A stretch of 64,000 nt of DNA from Candidatus Leucobacter sulfamidivorax (GTDB lineage Bacteria; Actinomycetota; Actinomycetes; Actinomycetales; Microbacteriaceae): the NCBI GenBank assembly GCA_016771945.1, contig QZLF01000001.1, positions 372,001-436,000 on the forward strand. The letters are read 5' to 3'. Position 1 is the stretch's first letter. Each line of letters opens with the position of its first letter. The notes under the pieces were generated by a model. It searched no databases, was not told where the DNA came from, and was given only the letters and a program-made list of their open reading frames with translations. Of the stretch, positions 8,493 through 16,935 are shown piece by piece. Both the position numbers and the translations under genes were made by a program.

Positions 8493-9460
8493 CCCCGGGT
8501 CGGGAGCCCGATTTGGGCCCGGTATTCGTCCGCAGTGGCGGGCGTGCGACCGAGTTGCGCCGCGATGTCTCGAGCGCGCTCGAACAGTTCGATGTTGCTG
8601 GTCAGCATCTCGTCACTGTTCGGGTGACGCCACAGGCTGTCCTCCAGGCCCACGCGGATGTTCAGGCCCATCATGAGAGCGAGCGTCGTGATGTAGAGTC
8701 CAGCCCGCCCGGCGTTGCAGACAGTGATAGAGGCGCTCGGGTCGATCTGACGGATCTGATCGACCATCAGAATCAGATGAGTCGCCATCGATTTGGCATC
8801 GGTGACATACGCGCCCGAGATGAGGGTACGGCCGACGTCAACCGGGAGCGCGTAGAGGATGATCCAGTTGGTCCTGTCGCCGGCCTTGACGATACCGGTG
8901 TCGAAGAGACGCCTCTTCGCGAACTCGATCTCGCCCGAGGAATGCACGACGATCTCCGGACTGACGCCATTGTCCAGGATAGTCCGGACCGCGGGTATCA
9001 CGAATGCTTCAGGGTGGCCGGCTGCGCAAGGAGCTACCTCGGCCAGTTTTGAGGTGACAGGGCTGAGGCACTCATCGAACGATTTCCCGTTGAGCACATT
9101 CAGATTCGGCACGAAGTCGTTGCCGAAACGCTCCCTCAGCGGATCGAGGACGAGACTGTAGGCCTCCGTCGGCGGCAGATCGAGATCGAGTCGGCGGCCC
9201 TGGGAGTCCGTGACCCAGGTGAAGTCGATGTGGACACCGCAGGCGCCTGCCTCGATCACTCGGCTCGCCTCATCGATGTAGTCCTCGATGTCAATCGGCT
9301 TCTCAGCTTCGGTTCCGAAGTTCGATCGGCTGGCCACTGCGACATTGATCGCCACCTTCGAAGGAACGTCCCAGATCGGTTGCAGGGTGGCGTCGGCGGT
9401 GAAGGCATACTCCTCCATCTCGACCCGAGCGGCTTCCCAGAGCGAGGGTGCGGCATTCAT
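8489..9460 (-). CDS. BKACE family beta-keto acid cleavage enzyme (DUF849)
   Basis: The ATG at 9460 follows AAAGGAGA on the reverse strand; it yields 323 aa. The sequence fits the beta-keto acid cleavage enzyme family: a TIM barrel with GVHIDFTWVTD, EIVVHSSGEIEFAKRR, ITVCNAGRAGLYITTLALMM, and the typical late RVGLEDSLW followed by NSDEMLTSN. These enzymes cleave a beta-keto acid with acetyl-CoA to give acetoacetate and a CoA thioester (Kce is the founding member). Coupled to the class II aldolase, it suggests carbon-chain cleavage of a ring-opened product. Substrate specificity cannot be read from the sequence. Confidence 0.85.
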   Translation of the reverse strand: MNAAPSLWEAARVEMEEYAFTADATLQPIWDVPSKVAINVAVASRSNFGTEAEKPIDIEDYIDEASRVIEAGACGVHIDFTWVTDSQGRRLDLDLPPTEAYSLVLDPLRERFGNDFVPNLNVLNGKSFDECLSPVTSKLAEVAPCAAGHPEAFVIPAVRTILDNGVSPEIVVHSSGEIEFAKRRLFDTGIVKAGDRTNWIILYALPVDVGRTLISGAYVTDAKSMATHLILMVDQIRQIDPSASITVCNAGRAGLYITTLALMMGLNIRVGLEDSLWRHPNSDEMLTSNIELFERARDIAAQLGRTPATADEYRAQIGLPTRG

Positions 9461-9697
9461 CTCATTTTCTCCTTTGCCTTTGTGGGACTCGGCAGTCCGA
9501 GCCATTCAGGGTAGGGGAGCCGTTTGTCTTGACTCCAGCACAGCGACTCCATCACTGCCGTGCGGTGAAAGCCAGTAGCAGTCTGCTGTGCGGAACATTC
9601 ATTCGAAACCGTTGCGTTCGCCGCTGCGGCCTCGTTCAGTGATGTGAACCCGACGAGGTGTCGGCGCTTCGATGTAAGGAAGGACTGGTCGGACAAC
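9461..9697. promoter_or_regulatory. Divergent region between BKACE operon and DUF6081-like gene
   Basis: This 237-bp gap is A/T-richer than its surroundings. It holds the ribosome sites of both genes (AAAGGAGA reading left; AAGGAAGGA reading right) and an irregular AACATTCATTCGAAACC patch near 9594-9610 that could be a binding site for the IclR regulator at 10469. The site is only a guess. Confidence 0.35.
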
Positions 9698-10414
9698 ATG
9701 ACAACTCAAGCGGGGCGACTGTACGACCCCTATCTCGGCCCTGCCGTCGACCCGGCGAAGTGGTTCCACCTCGAGTTCCCGCTGCCCGACGGCGGCAGCT
9801 ATGTCGCGGAGGAGCCGACGGCGACCATCGTCGCGCACGACGGGGAGCTTCGGGTGGCTGTGGCCGAGTTCACAAAGAGCCACGCTGTCCAGCCCATGGA
9901 CAACTGCAAGTTCCTGCTCCTGTCCACGGAGGACTTCCAGATCCCAGCCGCGGGGACGGTCGGCTTCTCAGCGACGATCACGGCCGATCCCATCGGTGCC
10001 ACCCCTTACGATGTGCGCGATGGCTTCGCCGCCTTCGTCGTCGGGGACATGGTCTCGGGGGCGATCTTCGATGTCTGTACAACGGGCGATGTGGCGTTCG
10101 CGATCCACGAGCAACTCCCCTATCCGGGGGTGGAGCGCCCGTACACCCGTGTCGTGCAGGATCCGCTCTACGTCCCGAGCGCCGAACGCGGCGCGTCCGT
10201 ACGGTGCTCGGTCGAGTTCGACGCCGATGCGCGTAAGGTGATCTGGTCGGTGAACGGCGCCGTCGTCCACGAGGCCGAAGGAGTGACGATGCCCCCATCG
10301 GTCAAGGTGGGCACGGGGATCTTCACCGTCAGGCCGGTCGAGGACGGCGAGAGTCGATCCTCCCACGGACAGGGCATGTCGGCCTCCTGGCGGGACATCC
10401 GCGTCCCCGAATGA
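9698..10414 (+). CDS. DUF6081-like protein, beta-rich, function unknown
   Basis: The ATG at 9698 is preceded by AAGGAAGGA; the protein is 238 aa. It has no signal peptide or membrane helix and is rich in beta strands (GGSYVAEEPTATIVAHDGEL, GTVGFSATITADPIG, RKVIWSVNGAVVHEAEGV), resembling concanavalin-like or DUF6081-type proteins. The resemblance is from memory of the family and is not certain. It stands alone between the BKACE operon and the IclR gene, whose stop codons face each other, so it is presumably part of the same accessory regulon. Possible roles are substrate binding or a lyase/hydratase-type activity; no catalytic residues are recognised. Confidence 0.65.
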   Translation: MTTQAGRLYDPYLGPAVDPAKWFHLEFPLPDGGSYVAEEPTATIVAHDGELRVAVAEFTKSHAVQPMDNCKFLLLSTEDFQIPAAGTVGFSATITADPIGATPYDVRDGFAAFVVGDMVSGAIFDVCTTGDVAFAIHEQLPYPGVERPYTRVVQDPLYVPSAERGASVRCSVEFDADARKVIWSVNGAVVHEAEGVTMPPSVKVGTGIFTVRPVEDGESRSSHGQGMSASWRDIRVPE

Positions 10415-10468
10415 CCTCGGTGCGCGGGCCCGGACCCCTGTGGACCGGGCCCGCGCATGATCTGCAGA

Positions 10469-11230
10469 TCAGGCGGCGGTCGAGTAGTCGACCTGCTCGG
10501 CGAGCTCCCGTTCCAGTCTGGCCGCGATCTCCTGCACAGCGCTCGCCGCCTCGCGAACCCTGGGGGCGGAGGCGCGGAAGCTCGGCATCGAGACGGTGAT
10601 CGCGGCGGTGGGCCAGGATCCGCCGTCGCGAATCGCGACGCCGACCGCGGCCACCCCGCGCTCGCTCTCTCCCATGTTGGTGCCGTATCCGATAGCTCGG
10701 ACGGCCGCGAGCATCGGCCTGAGCCGGTCAGAGGGCGGCACGGCGGGTTCTCGGCTGAGAACGCTCGCGAGCTCCTCCGGGGCGAGCGCGGCGAGCATTG
10801 CCTTGCCGCCCGAGGTGAGGTGGGCGGGGAGCACCGCACCTGCCCGCGAGCCGATGCGCACCGGGTTCTCACCTTCGACACTGTCCAGGAATCTCACAGT
10901 TCCGCCTTCTCTGACCATCAGGTGGGTCGTCTCGTCGAGCATGCGGCTGAGGGCGTGCAGGTGCCGGTCCGCGGTGATGCGGATGTGCTCCGAGGCCGTC
11001 GCCGCCGATCCGAAGCCGCCGAGGGCCGGCCCGGCCAGGTAGCGGCGCCGCATGTCCTGGATGACGAATCCGCGGCGGAGCAGCGTGCCCAGCAGGCGGT
11101 GAACCGTCGACTTCGCGACGCCGAGCTCGCGAGCCGCGCTCGAGAGCTGCACCGCTCCGTCACGGCGGAGCATGAGCAGCAGCACCATCGCGTTGTCCAC
11201 CGATTCGACGGTGTAGTCCCGATGCGGCAT
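10469..11230 (-). CDS. IclR family transcriptional regulator
   Basis: The protein is 253 aa with the classical layout: N-terminal winged helix (LSSAARELGVAKSTVHRLLGTLLRRGFV, shown here by its SAARELGVAKSTVHRLL core) and a C-terminal effector domain with AHLTSGGKAMLAALAPEEL and ERGVAAVGVAIRD. IclR proteins sense aromatic acids or small carboxylates and control catabolic operons. It lies convergent to the DUF6081-like gene and divergent from the TetR gene at 11442, between the BKACE operon and the cupin operon, either of which could be its target. Confidence 0.9.
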   Translation of the reverse strand: MPHRDYTVESVDNAMVLLLMLRRDGAVQLSSAARELGVAKSTVHRLLGTLLRRGFVIQDMRRRYLAGPALGGFGSAATASEHIRITADRHLHALSRMLDETTHLMVREGGTVRFLDSVEGENPVRIGSRAGAVLPAHLTSGGKAMLAALAPEELASVLSREPAVPPSDRLRPMLAAVRAIGYGTNMGESERGVAAVGVAIRDGGSWPTAAITVSMPSFRASAPRVREAASAVQEIAARLERELAEQVDYSTAA

Positions 11231-11382
11231 GACGAACCTCTTTCCCGATGAGTAGACGGATGCGCGTCGGCTGCGACCGGGGAGGAATCCGGGGAAACCT
11301 CTTCGGCGGGCTGCGCTGCCCGGCGACTCGAGGCTGTGCCCAGGTGCGGGTGGAGCCTCGTTGCTCGCTTCGCTTGTTCTAA

Positions 11383-11402
11383 TTTACAGTGATGAGTGTA
11401 AA
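11383..11402. promoter_or_regulatory. TetR-type operator TTTACA-N8-TGTAAA
   Basis: TTTACA at 11383-11388 and TGTAAA at 11397-11402 form a perfect 6-bp inverted repeat. It lies about 40 bp upstream of the TetR gene start, a typical place for an autoregulatory operator. Confidence 0.6.
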
Positions 11403-11405
11403 TGA

Positions 11406-11434
11406 TTGCACGTAATATTGCGAGACTATACTTG
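11406..11434 (+). promoter_or_regulatory. Promoter of TetR gene, probable leaderless transcript
   Basis: TTGCAC (11406-11411) is followed by TATACT at 11427-11432 (15-bp gap) or TACTTG at 11429-11434 (17-bp gap). The ATG at 11442 lies only 7-9 bases beyond the -10 hexamer and has no ribosome site before it (TTGCCTCACT), so transcription probably begins at or next to the start codon. Confidence 0.5.
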
Positions 11435-11441
11435 CCTCACT

Positions 11442-12104
11442 ATGAAAGCGGTGCAGATTCGAAGGCAGGATGGCGGCTCCGCACTGAAGCGAAGTGCGAT
11501 CGTCTCGGCCGCTCTCGAGGTCTTCGCGAGAGACGGATTCTCCCGGGCCAGGGTCGAGGACATCGCGCAGGCGGCGTCCGTGTCGACGAGGACGGTCTAC
11601 AACCATTTCCAGGACAAGAGCGCGCTGTTCGCGGCCGTCGTAGAGATCAGTGCGACGGCCACATCTCACGCGTACATTGCGACGATCGACGGAATCCTCG
11701 GGGCGGTGGCCGATCCTGACGATCTCGAATCGGCGTTGATCTCGTGCGCGATGGCTCTTCGCGAGTCGGTGCCGCCGGAGCACCCGCACTGGGGGCTCGT
11801 CCGGCACCTCCACGCCGATGCAGCCCACGTCTCGGTCGACGTCGCCGACACCTGGCGCCAGGTGGGCCCGGCGCGTGTGAATCGCCAGATCGCCCTGCAC
11901 TTCTCGTCGCTCACCCTGAAGGGACTCCTCCGGCTCGCGGATCCGGATGCCGCGGCCGAGCACTACATCGCCCTGATCCGCTCGACCTGGGGTTCGGAGT
12001 TCGAGCCCAGAGTGACGGAGGAGCACTCGGCCCGACAGGTGGAGCTGGCCGTCCGCACCTTCCTGTACGGCTACTCGACGGTGCCGCGGGACACCGGCGA
12101 GTAG
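11442..12104 (+). CDS. TetR/AcrR family transcriptional regulator
   Basis: A start at 11442 gives 220 aa; an in-frame ATG 36 bases upstream would lie inside the promoter. The N-terminal helix-turn-helix is canonical (ALEVFARDGFSRARVEDIAQ, then VSTRTVYNHFQDKSALFAAV). The C-terminal ligand domain resembles the TetR_C_7/AefR type. It precedes the cupin/NmrA/SnoaL operon by 207 bp in the same direction and has its own operator just upstream, so autoregulation plus control of that operon is the simplest reading. Confidence 0.9.
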   Translation: MKAVQIRRQDGGSALKRSAIVSAALEVFARDGFSRARVEDIAQAASVSTRTVYNHFQDKSALFAAVVEISATATSHAYIATIDGILGAVADPDDLESALISCAMALRESVPPEHPHWGLVRHLHADAAHVSVDVADTWRQVGPARVNRQIALHFSSLTLKGLLRLADPDAAAEHYIALIRSTWGSEFEPRVTEEHSARQVELAVRTFLYGYSTVPRDTGE

Positions 12105-12311
12105 CGCGGACTCGCCGAGCCCGGTGCCGGCCAGTTCTTCGTAGGCGCGGGTATCTGCAGCCTCGAGGGGTGCCGACCGACATACCCCGATCGTTCTGCC
12201 TGGCAGAAAACGTGTCTCGTTCGCGTCCAGTCGCCGCTTCGGGTTCCTATCGTGGCCGTACCTTCCCCGGCACGACCGTCGACCGGGATCCGTTCCGACG
12301 AAGGAGGACGT
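12105..12311. other. Intergenic region upstream of cupin operon
   Basis: This 207-bp gap should hold the promoter of the cupin operon. The only solid signal is AAGGAGGA just before the ATG at 12312. No copy of the TTTACA-N8-TGTAAA operator was seen here. Confidence 0.4.
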
Positions 12312-13490
12312 ATGACCACCAACATCCGCCGAGGCAAAGTGCCGCACTCCCAGACCGGCATCACGCCCTACCTGGACGAGATCTACACGGTGAAGGGATT
12401 CTTCGGCGACTGGGCCATGCTCTACCGCAGCCACAATGTCGGCCATCCTTCCGAGTGGTCGAGCGACGATCTGATGAATCTCGGCGCGGATACGAACGCG
12501 CTGGTTCCGAGCGACTTGAATGATCCCGCGGGCGCGCCGATGCCGATCCTGGAGGGTGATGGGATCGTCGTCTCGCTCTCGCGCCGCAGCGCGCCCATGC
12601 CCTTCCTCGAGAAGAACGCCGACCACCACCAGATCCGCTTCTACCACCAGGGCGAGATGACACTGGAGACCGAGCTCGGCCCACTGGAGGTGGAGGCCGG
12701 CGACTTCGTCGTCATCCCCGTCGGGATGATGTTCCGCGAGGTCCCCAAGACGGACGACAACGCCGTCATGATCTTCGAGACCAGGGCGCCGGTCCGCCCG
12801 GCCGAGGAGCTGTGGGACAGCGTGGGCTTCAGCGCCTTCGCGATGGACTACACCCTGATGCAGCTGCCCACACCGCAGGAGTGGTCTGCAGAGGAGATCG
12901 AGGTGGAGACAGAGGTCCGTGTCCGTCTGCGTGGCGAGTATGAGAAGCTCGTCTTCCCGTTCAACCCGCTGCGCGATGTCGTCGGCTGGATGGGCGATCC
13001 GGTGATCTACAAGCTCAACATCTGGGATGTGCCCGGTATGGGCACCTCGCAAGGCTTCCTGCCTCCGCCGAGCGGTGCGGTCCTGCTGGGGGAGAACCGC
13101 GAGTTCCTCTTCACGGTCCAGGCTCCGCGACCGTTCCCCAACACGCCGGCTCCGAACGGCAGCTACGGCGCCCCCGCCCACCGCAACGACTACGACGAGG
13201 TGTGGTTCAATCATCGGTCCGACAAGGCCTCCGATACCGAGGGACACCTATGGCGCCTGTCGCCGGCGGTGGTTCACCCGGGGCTCAAGCGGCCACCGGC
13301 CTATCCCGAGAACCCCGTGACCGAGGTGCGCGAGGCCAAGATCAACTTCGACACGGAGCCCCGGCTCTCCTGGACCGCCGAGGCGCGGGCCGCCTTCTTG
13401 CCCGACCCTCATGTCGCGGTCTACACCAGCCTGTACGGCGCTCACATCGGCGTCGTGCCCGAAGAGGCCACCAGGCACGTCAAGAAGTGA
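12312..13490 (+). CDS. Cupin protein resembling homogentisate 1,2-dioxygenase
   Basis: The start follows AAGGAGGACGT; the protein is 392 aa. It has two cupin-like halves: an N-terminal one with MPFLEKNADHHQIRFYHQGE and a C-terminal one with HRNDYDEVWF, which could supply His/Glu iron ligands as in homogentisate dioxygenases. VEAGDFVVIPVGMMFREV is a typical cupin strand pair. A homogentisate-like iron dioxygenase would cleave a dihydroxylated ring with O2. It leads an operon with an NmrA-type reductase and a SnoaL-type protein. Family placement is moderate; the true substrate is probably not homogentisate, since none of the other homogentisate-pathway genes is present. Confidence 0.7.
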   Translation: MTTNIRRGKVPHSQTGITPYLDEIYTVKGFFGDWAMLYRSHNVGHPSEWSSDDLMNLGADTNALVPSDLNDPAGAPMPILEGDGIVVSLSRRSAPMPFLEKNADHHQIRFYHQGEMTLETELGPLEVEAGDFVVIPVGMMFREVPKTDDNAVMIFETRAPVRPAEELWDSVGFSAFAMDYTLMQLPTPQEWSAEEIEVETEVRVRLRGEYEKLVFPFNPLRDVVGWMGDPVIYKLNIWDVPGMGTSQGFLPPPSGAVLLGENREFLFTVQAPRPFPNTPAPNGSYGAPAHRNDYDEVWFNHRSDKASDTEGHLWRLSPAVVHPGLKRPPAYPENPVTEVREAKINFDTEPRLSWTAEARAAFLPDPHVAVYTSLYGAHIGVVPEEATRHVKK

Positions 13491-13504
13491 GAGAGGAAAG
13501 AGCA

Positions 13505-14404
13505 ATGGAGATTCTGACCTACGGGGCCACAGGAGTGCAGGGCGGCGCGATGGCGCGACGGCTCGCGGGAACGGGGCACTCGGTCCACGCACTGCTGCGT
13601 GAGCCCGAGAAGCTCGGGGCGTTGGCCGATCGCGGAATCCACGCGGTCGGGGGCGACATCGGGAACCGCGAGAGCGTCGAGGCCGCAAGCCGAGGTATGG
13701 ACCGGGTGGTGTTCAACCTGCCGCTTGTCTTCGACCGCGAGACGGGGCTGCGCTGGGCGCGCAACGTGCTCGAATCGGCGAAGGCCGCGGACGTGGAGCT
13801 CGTGATATTCAACACCGGGAGCATCGTGCCGCCCTGGCCGACGGAGTACCTGCACCTCGACCTGAAGCGTCAGATCATCGACATCGCGGACGAGATCGGG
13901 CAGCCGATGATCAGCCTGCGGCCCAGGCTCTACTATGAGGTGCTCGGCGAACCCTGGGTCGCGGGCGCGATCCTGGAGCAGTCGACCCTGGCCTATCCGC
14001 TTCCGGCGGACTTCCGCGTGAGCTGGTGCACGGTGGAGGACGTGGGTGCGGTGGCTGCGGCCTGTCTGGATCGCCCCGACCTCGCAGGTACCGGCATCGA
14101 GGTCGGCGGACCCGCAGCGTTGACCGGTCCGGATCTCGCCGATTCGTTCACGCGGGCACTCGGCCGTGAGATCGGCTATTACCCGCTGCAGGTGTCGGAC
14201 TTCGAGAAGGGGCTGCAGCAGAACTTCGGGCCCGAAGTCGGAACGGTCATCGCCGAGTCGTTCTACTACTTCGAGACCCTCGGGCCGGAGGGGATGGTCA
14301 TCCCCGAGGCCGCGGCAACGGCGGATGGACTCGGCGTGACGCTCACCTCTCTCGACGACTGGATCGGCTCGCGTTCCTGGGGCGATGTCGAAGGGAGAGA
14401 GTGA
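13505..14404 (+). CDS. NAD(P)-binding NmrA-like protein
   Basis: The protein is 299 aa, with the atypical short-chain dehydrogenase N-terminus MEILTYGATGVQGGAMARRL (glycine motif GxxGxxG) and an NmrA-type body. It lacks the YxxxK catalytic pair of classical short-chain dehydrogenases, as is usual in NmrA-like reductases or regulators. It starts 14 bp after the cupin gene (ribosome site GAGAGGAAAG), and its stop shares one base with the next start. A role in reducing or isomerising the ring-cleavage product is possible; redox sensing is the alternative. Confidence 0.8.
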   Translation: MEILTYGATGVQGGAMARRLAGTGHSVHALLREPEKLGALADRGIHAVGGDIGNRESVEAASRGMDRVVFNLPLVFDRETGLRWARNVLESAKAADVELVIFNTGSIVPPWPTEYLHLDLKRQIIDIADEIGQPMISLRPRLYYEVLGEPWVAGAILEQSTLAYPLPADFRVSWCTVEDVGAVAAACLDRPDLAGTGIEVGGPAALTGPDLADSFTRALGREIGYYPLQVSDFEKGLQQNFGPEVGTVIAESFYYFETLGPEGMVIPEAAATADGLGVTLTSLDDWIGSRSWGDVEGRE

Positions 14405-14841
14405 TGACGGGAGTGATTCCGCGTGGGAGCGCGTTGGACTCCCTGACCGCAGGACTGCTGTTCTCCGAGTTTGCGAATGCACTCGACACCAAGAACTGGC
14501 AAGCATACGCCGAGCTCTTTGTTCCCGACGGCCTGCTTCATCTCCCCGGAGCAGATCCGGTGCAGAAGAACGAACTCGCGTCGGTCTGTCAGGCCGTGCT
14601 CGGCGGGTTCTCCGATACCCATCACATGATCACGAATGTCATCTCGACCCCAGGCTCGATGGTGAACCACGTCACCGCGAATCTGCGGGCCACCCATTTC
14701 TACCCTGATTCCGATCGTGAGCCGTGGATTGTCATCGGGCGCTACATCGCCAAGACCCTGCCTCAAGGGGATGCCGTGCTCTTTCAGAGTGTCGAGTTGG
14801 TCATGGTTTGGCAGACGGGGGAAGCGCCGACCGGTATGTGA
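14404..14841 (+). CDS. SnoaL-like / NTF2-like protein
   Basis: This 145-aa protein has an NTF2/SnoaL cone fold signature: an N-terminal helix with FANALDTKNWQAYAELFVPDG and strands ending in SVELVMVWQTG. SnoaL-like proteins serve as small cyclases, isomerases, dehydratases or subunits of ring-hydroxylating enzymes. Its ATG overlaps the stop of the NmrA-like gene by one base (a GTG three bases earlier is also possible), so it is translationally coupled. It is the last gene of the cupin operon; a hairpin (GGACGC/GCGTCC, 14879-14900 region) follows without a T-tract. Confidence 0.75.
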   Translation: MTGVIPRGSALDSLTAGLLFSEFANALDTKNWQAYAELFVPDGLLHLPGADPVQKNELASVCQAVLGGFSDTHHMITNVISTPGSMVNHVTANLRATHFYPDSDREPWIVIGRYIAKTLPQGDAVLFQSVELVMVWQTGEAPTGM

Positions 14842-14928
14842 CGGGATCTCGCAGGCGAGGTGTGGCCGGCCCTGAACGCGGACGCTCCGAGAAAGGCGTC
14901 CGACGGGGGGCCGTAGGCTAGAGGCACC

Positions 14929-16929
14929 ATGCCCAGGTCCCTTCGCGTTCTCGCGCCCGCCGTGCTGCTCGCGGTCACCCTCGTGGCGCTCGTGGCGGGG
15001 CTCGCCATCGGCGGCGCGGCCGACGAGCGCGCGCTGCTCGACCCGGGGGCCGTGGTGCGCTACGGTCTGCCGGTGGCCCGCACCCTCGTGAATCTGGGAC
15101 TCGCGGGCCTCATCGGCTCGCTCGTCATGGTGCTCTGGGCGCTCGACACCACCCGCCCCGAGGGGCGCCTCGCGATGGACCTCGCTGCGGCGAGCGCCGC
15201 GATCGTGACCGTGGCGAGCGCGGCCACGCTGGTGCTCACCTACATCGACGTGACCGGCCTCTCCTTCTCGGGCGACGCGGCCTTCGGCGCCGGCCTCGGC
15301 CAGTTCGTCACCGAGATCGAGCTCGGCAGGCTCTGGCTGCTGCAGCTCATGCTCGCGGCCATGACCACCGTGCTGTGCTTCGCGGTGCGCGACCGCCGCT
15401 GGGTGCTGCTCGCGCTCGCCGCCGCGCTCGCCACGGTGCTGCCCCTCGCGCTGCAGGGCCATGCCGCGGGGGCCTCGGGGCACTCCCTCGCGGTGAACTC
15501 GCTGCTCGTGCACCTCGTCGGCGCCGCGGTCTGGCTGGGCGGCCTCGTCACCGTGGTGCTGCTCGCGAAGGCCGTGGACCGGCCCCGGCTGGCGGTCGTC
15601 GTCGGCCGCTACAGCACGCTCGCCCTCCTCGCCTTCATCGGGGTCGCCTCCTCGGGCATCGTGAGCGCAGCGCAGCGCATCGGCGGCCTCGACGCGCTCT
15701 TCGGCACTGGCTACGGGCGCATCGTCGTGCTGAAGGCGGTCGCGATCATCGCACTCGGCGTCTTCGGCGTCGTGTGGCGGCGCTGGGCGATCCCCCGCAT
15801 CGCGGGCGAGCGCGGCGGGCGGGTCTTCGCGTGGCTCGTCGTCGTGGAGCTCGCGGTGATGGGCGTCGCGAGCGGCCTCGCCGGCGCGCTCGGCCGCACG
15901 GCGACCCCGGTGGCGCTCGACTCGGCCCGGGAGACCGGCGACTTCACGGTCTCGCCGGCCGAGTGGCTGACCGGCGATCCGCTGCCGCCCGAGCTCACCT
16001 CGATGAGCTACCTCACGGAGTGGCGGTTCGACCTCGCCTGGGCGCTCGTGTGCGCCTTCGGCATCGCGCTCTACCTGGCGGGCGCGATCCGCCTGCACCG
16101 GCGCGGCGACCGCTGGCCCATCGGCCGCACCATCGCGTGGACCGCCGGGCTCCTCATGCTCTTCTACACGACCAACGGCGCCCTGAACGCCTACGAGCAG
16201 TACCTCTTCAGCCAGCACATGCTCGCGCACATGATGCTCACGATGCTGATCCCGCTCGTGCTCGTCCTCGGCGCCCCGGTCACGCTCGCGCTGCGCGCGG
16301 TCGAGAAGCGCCGGGACGGATCCTGGGGCGGCCGCGAGTGGATCATGTGGGGCGTGCAGACCCCGTTCTCGAAGTTCATCACCCACCCCGCGGTGGCCGC
16401 CGTGATCTTCGCGGGCTCGCTGTGGGTGTTCTACTTCACGCCGATCGCGGGCTGGGCCGCCGAGGAGCACCTCGGCCACCAGTGGATGATCATCCACTTC
16501 CTCATCTCGGGCTACCTGTTCAGCCTCTCGATGATCGGCATCGACCCCGTGCCCTACCGCTTCCCCTACCCGCTGCGCATCGTCACCCTCTTCGCGACCA
16601 TGGCGTCGCACGCCTTCTTCGGGGTGACGCTCATGACCGGCGACGGGCTGATCCTCGCCGACTGGTACGGGGCCATGGGCCGCACCTGGGGCGCGACGCC
16701 GCTCGAGGACCAGAACACGGGCGGCGGCATCGCCTGGGGCATCGGCGAGCTGCCGACCCTCGCGCTCGCGCTCATCGTCGCGATCCAGTGGTCGCGCAGC
16801 GACGAGAAGGAGCAGAAGCGGAAGGATCGCGCCGCCGACCGCTCGGGCGACGCCGAGCTCGCGGCCTACAACGAGATGCTGGCGAGGCAATCCGAGCGGG
16901 ACCGCCGGGCCGCCGAGCGCGGGCGCTGA
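14929..16929 (+). CDS. CopD-CtaG fusion, copper handling / cytochrome c oxidase assembly protein
   Basis: The protein is 666 aa with about 14 membrane helices. The N-terminal half is a CopD-like domain (RIVVLKAVAIIALGVFGVVWRR), and the C-terminal half is a CtaG/caa3-assembly domain with QHMLAHMMLTMLIPLVLVLG and EEHLGHQWMIIHF, whose histidines likely bind copper. It delivers copper to cytochrome oxidase in the membrane and is a core gene in many actinobacteria. Codons 97-163 are the source of the 203-bp copy at 6193-6395. The gene itself is intact, so the accessory block to its left did not disrupt it. Confidence 0.9.
   Translation: MPRSLRVLAPAVLLAVTLVALVAGLAIGGAADERALLDPGAVVRYGLPVARTLVNLGLAGLIGSLVMVLWALDTTRPEGRLAMDLAAASAAIVTVASAATLVLTYIDVTGLSFSGDAAFGAGLGQFVTEIELGRLWLLQLMLAAMTTVLCFAVRDRRWVLLALAAALATVLPLALQGHAAGASGHSLAVNSLLVHLVGAAVWLGGLVTVVLLAKAVDRPRLAVVVGRYSTLALLAFIGVASSGIVSAAQRIGGLDALFGTGYGRIVVLKAVAIIALGVFGVVWRRWAIPRIAGERGGRVFAWLVVVELAVMGVASGLAGALGRTATPVALDSARETGDFTVSPAEWLTGDPLPPELTSMSYLTEWRFDLAWALVCAFGIALYLAGAIRLHRRGDRWPIGRTIAWTAGLLMLFYTTNGALNAYEQYLFSQHMLAHMMLTMLIPLVLVLGAPVTLALRAVEKRRDGSWGGREWIMWGVQTPFSKFITHPAVAAVIFAGSLWVFYFTPIAGWAAEEHLGHQWMIIHFLISGYLFSLSMIGIDPVPYRFPYPLRIVTLFATMASHAFFGVTLMTGDGLILADWYGAMGRTWGATPLEDQNTGGGIAWGIGELPTLALALIVAIQWSRSDEKEQKRKDRAADRSGDAELAAYNEMLARQSERDRRAAERGR
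15216..15418 (+). repeat. Direct repeat, parental copy within ctaG/copD
   Basis: This 203-bp segment is repeated at 6193-6395 with one mismatch, 9023 bp apart in direct orientation. Homologous recombination between the two would delete the accessory block together with the 5' end of the intact gene. Confidence 0.95.
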
Positions 16930-16935
16930 AGCGGA

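Noticed and set aside
6193-15418. Direct repeats as attachment sites of an integrative element
   Set aside because: There is no integrase, tRNA gene or excision functions, and the repeat is internal coding sequence of a core gene far longer than a typical att core.
14266-16890. Very long reverse-strand open frame opposite ctaG/copD
   Set aside because: Highly biased His/Arg/Glu-rich composition without domains; it is the usual antisense shadow in G+C-rich DNA. The same applies to 4204-6216, 35138-38425, 58205-60637 and 60286-63225 on the reverse strand.
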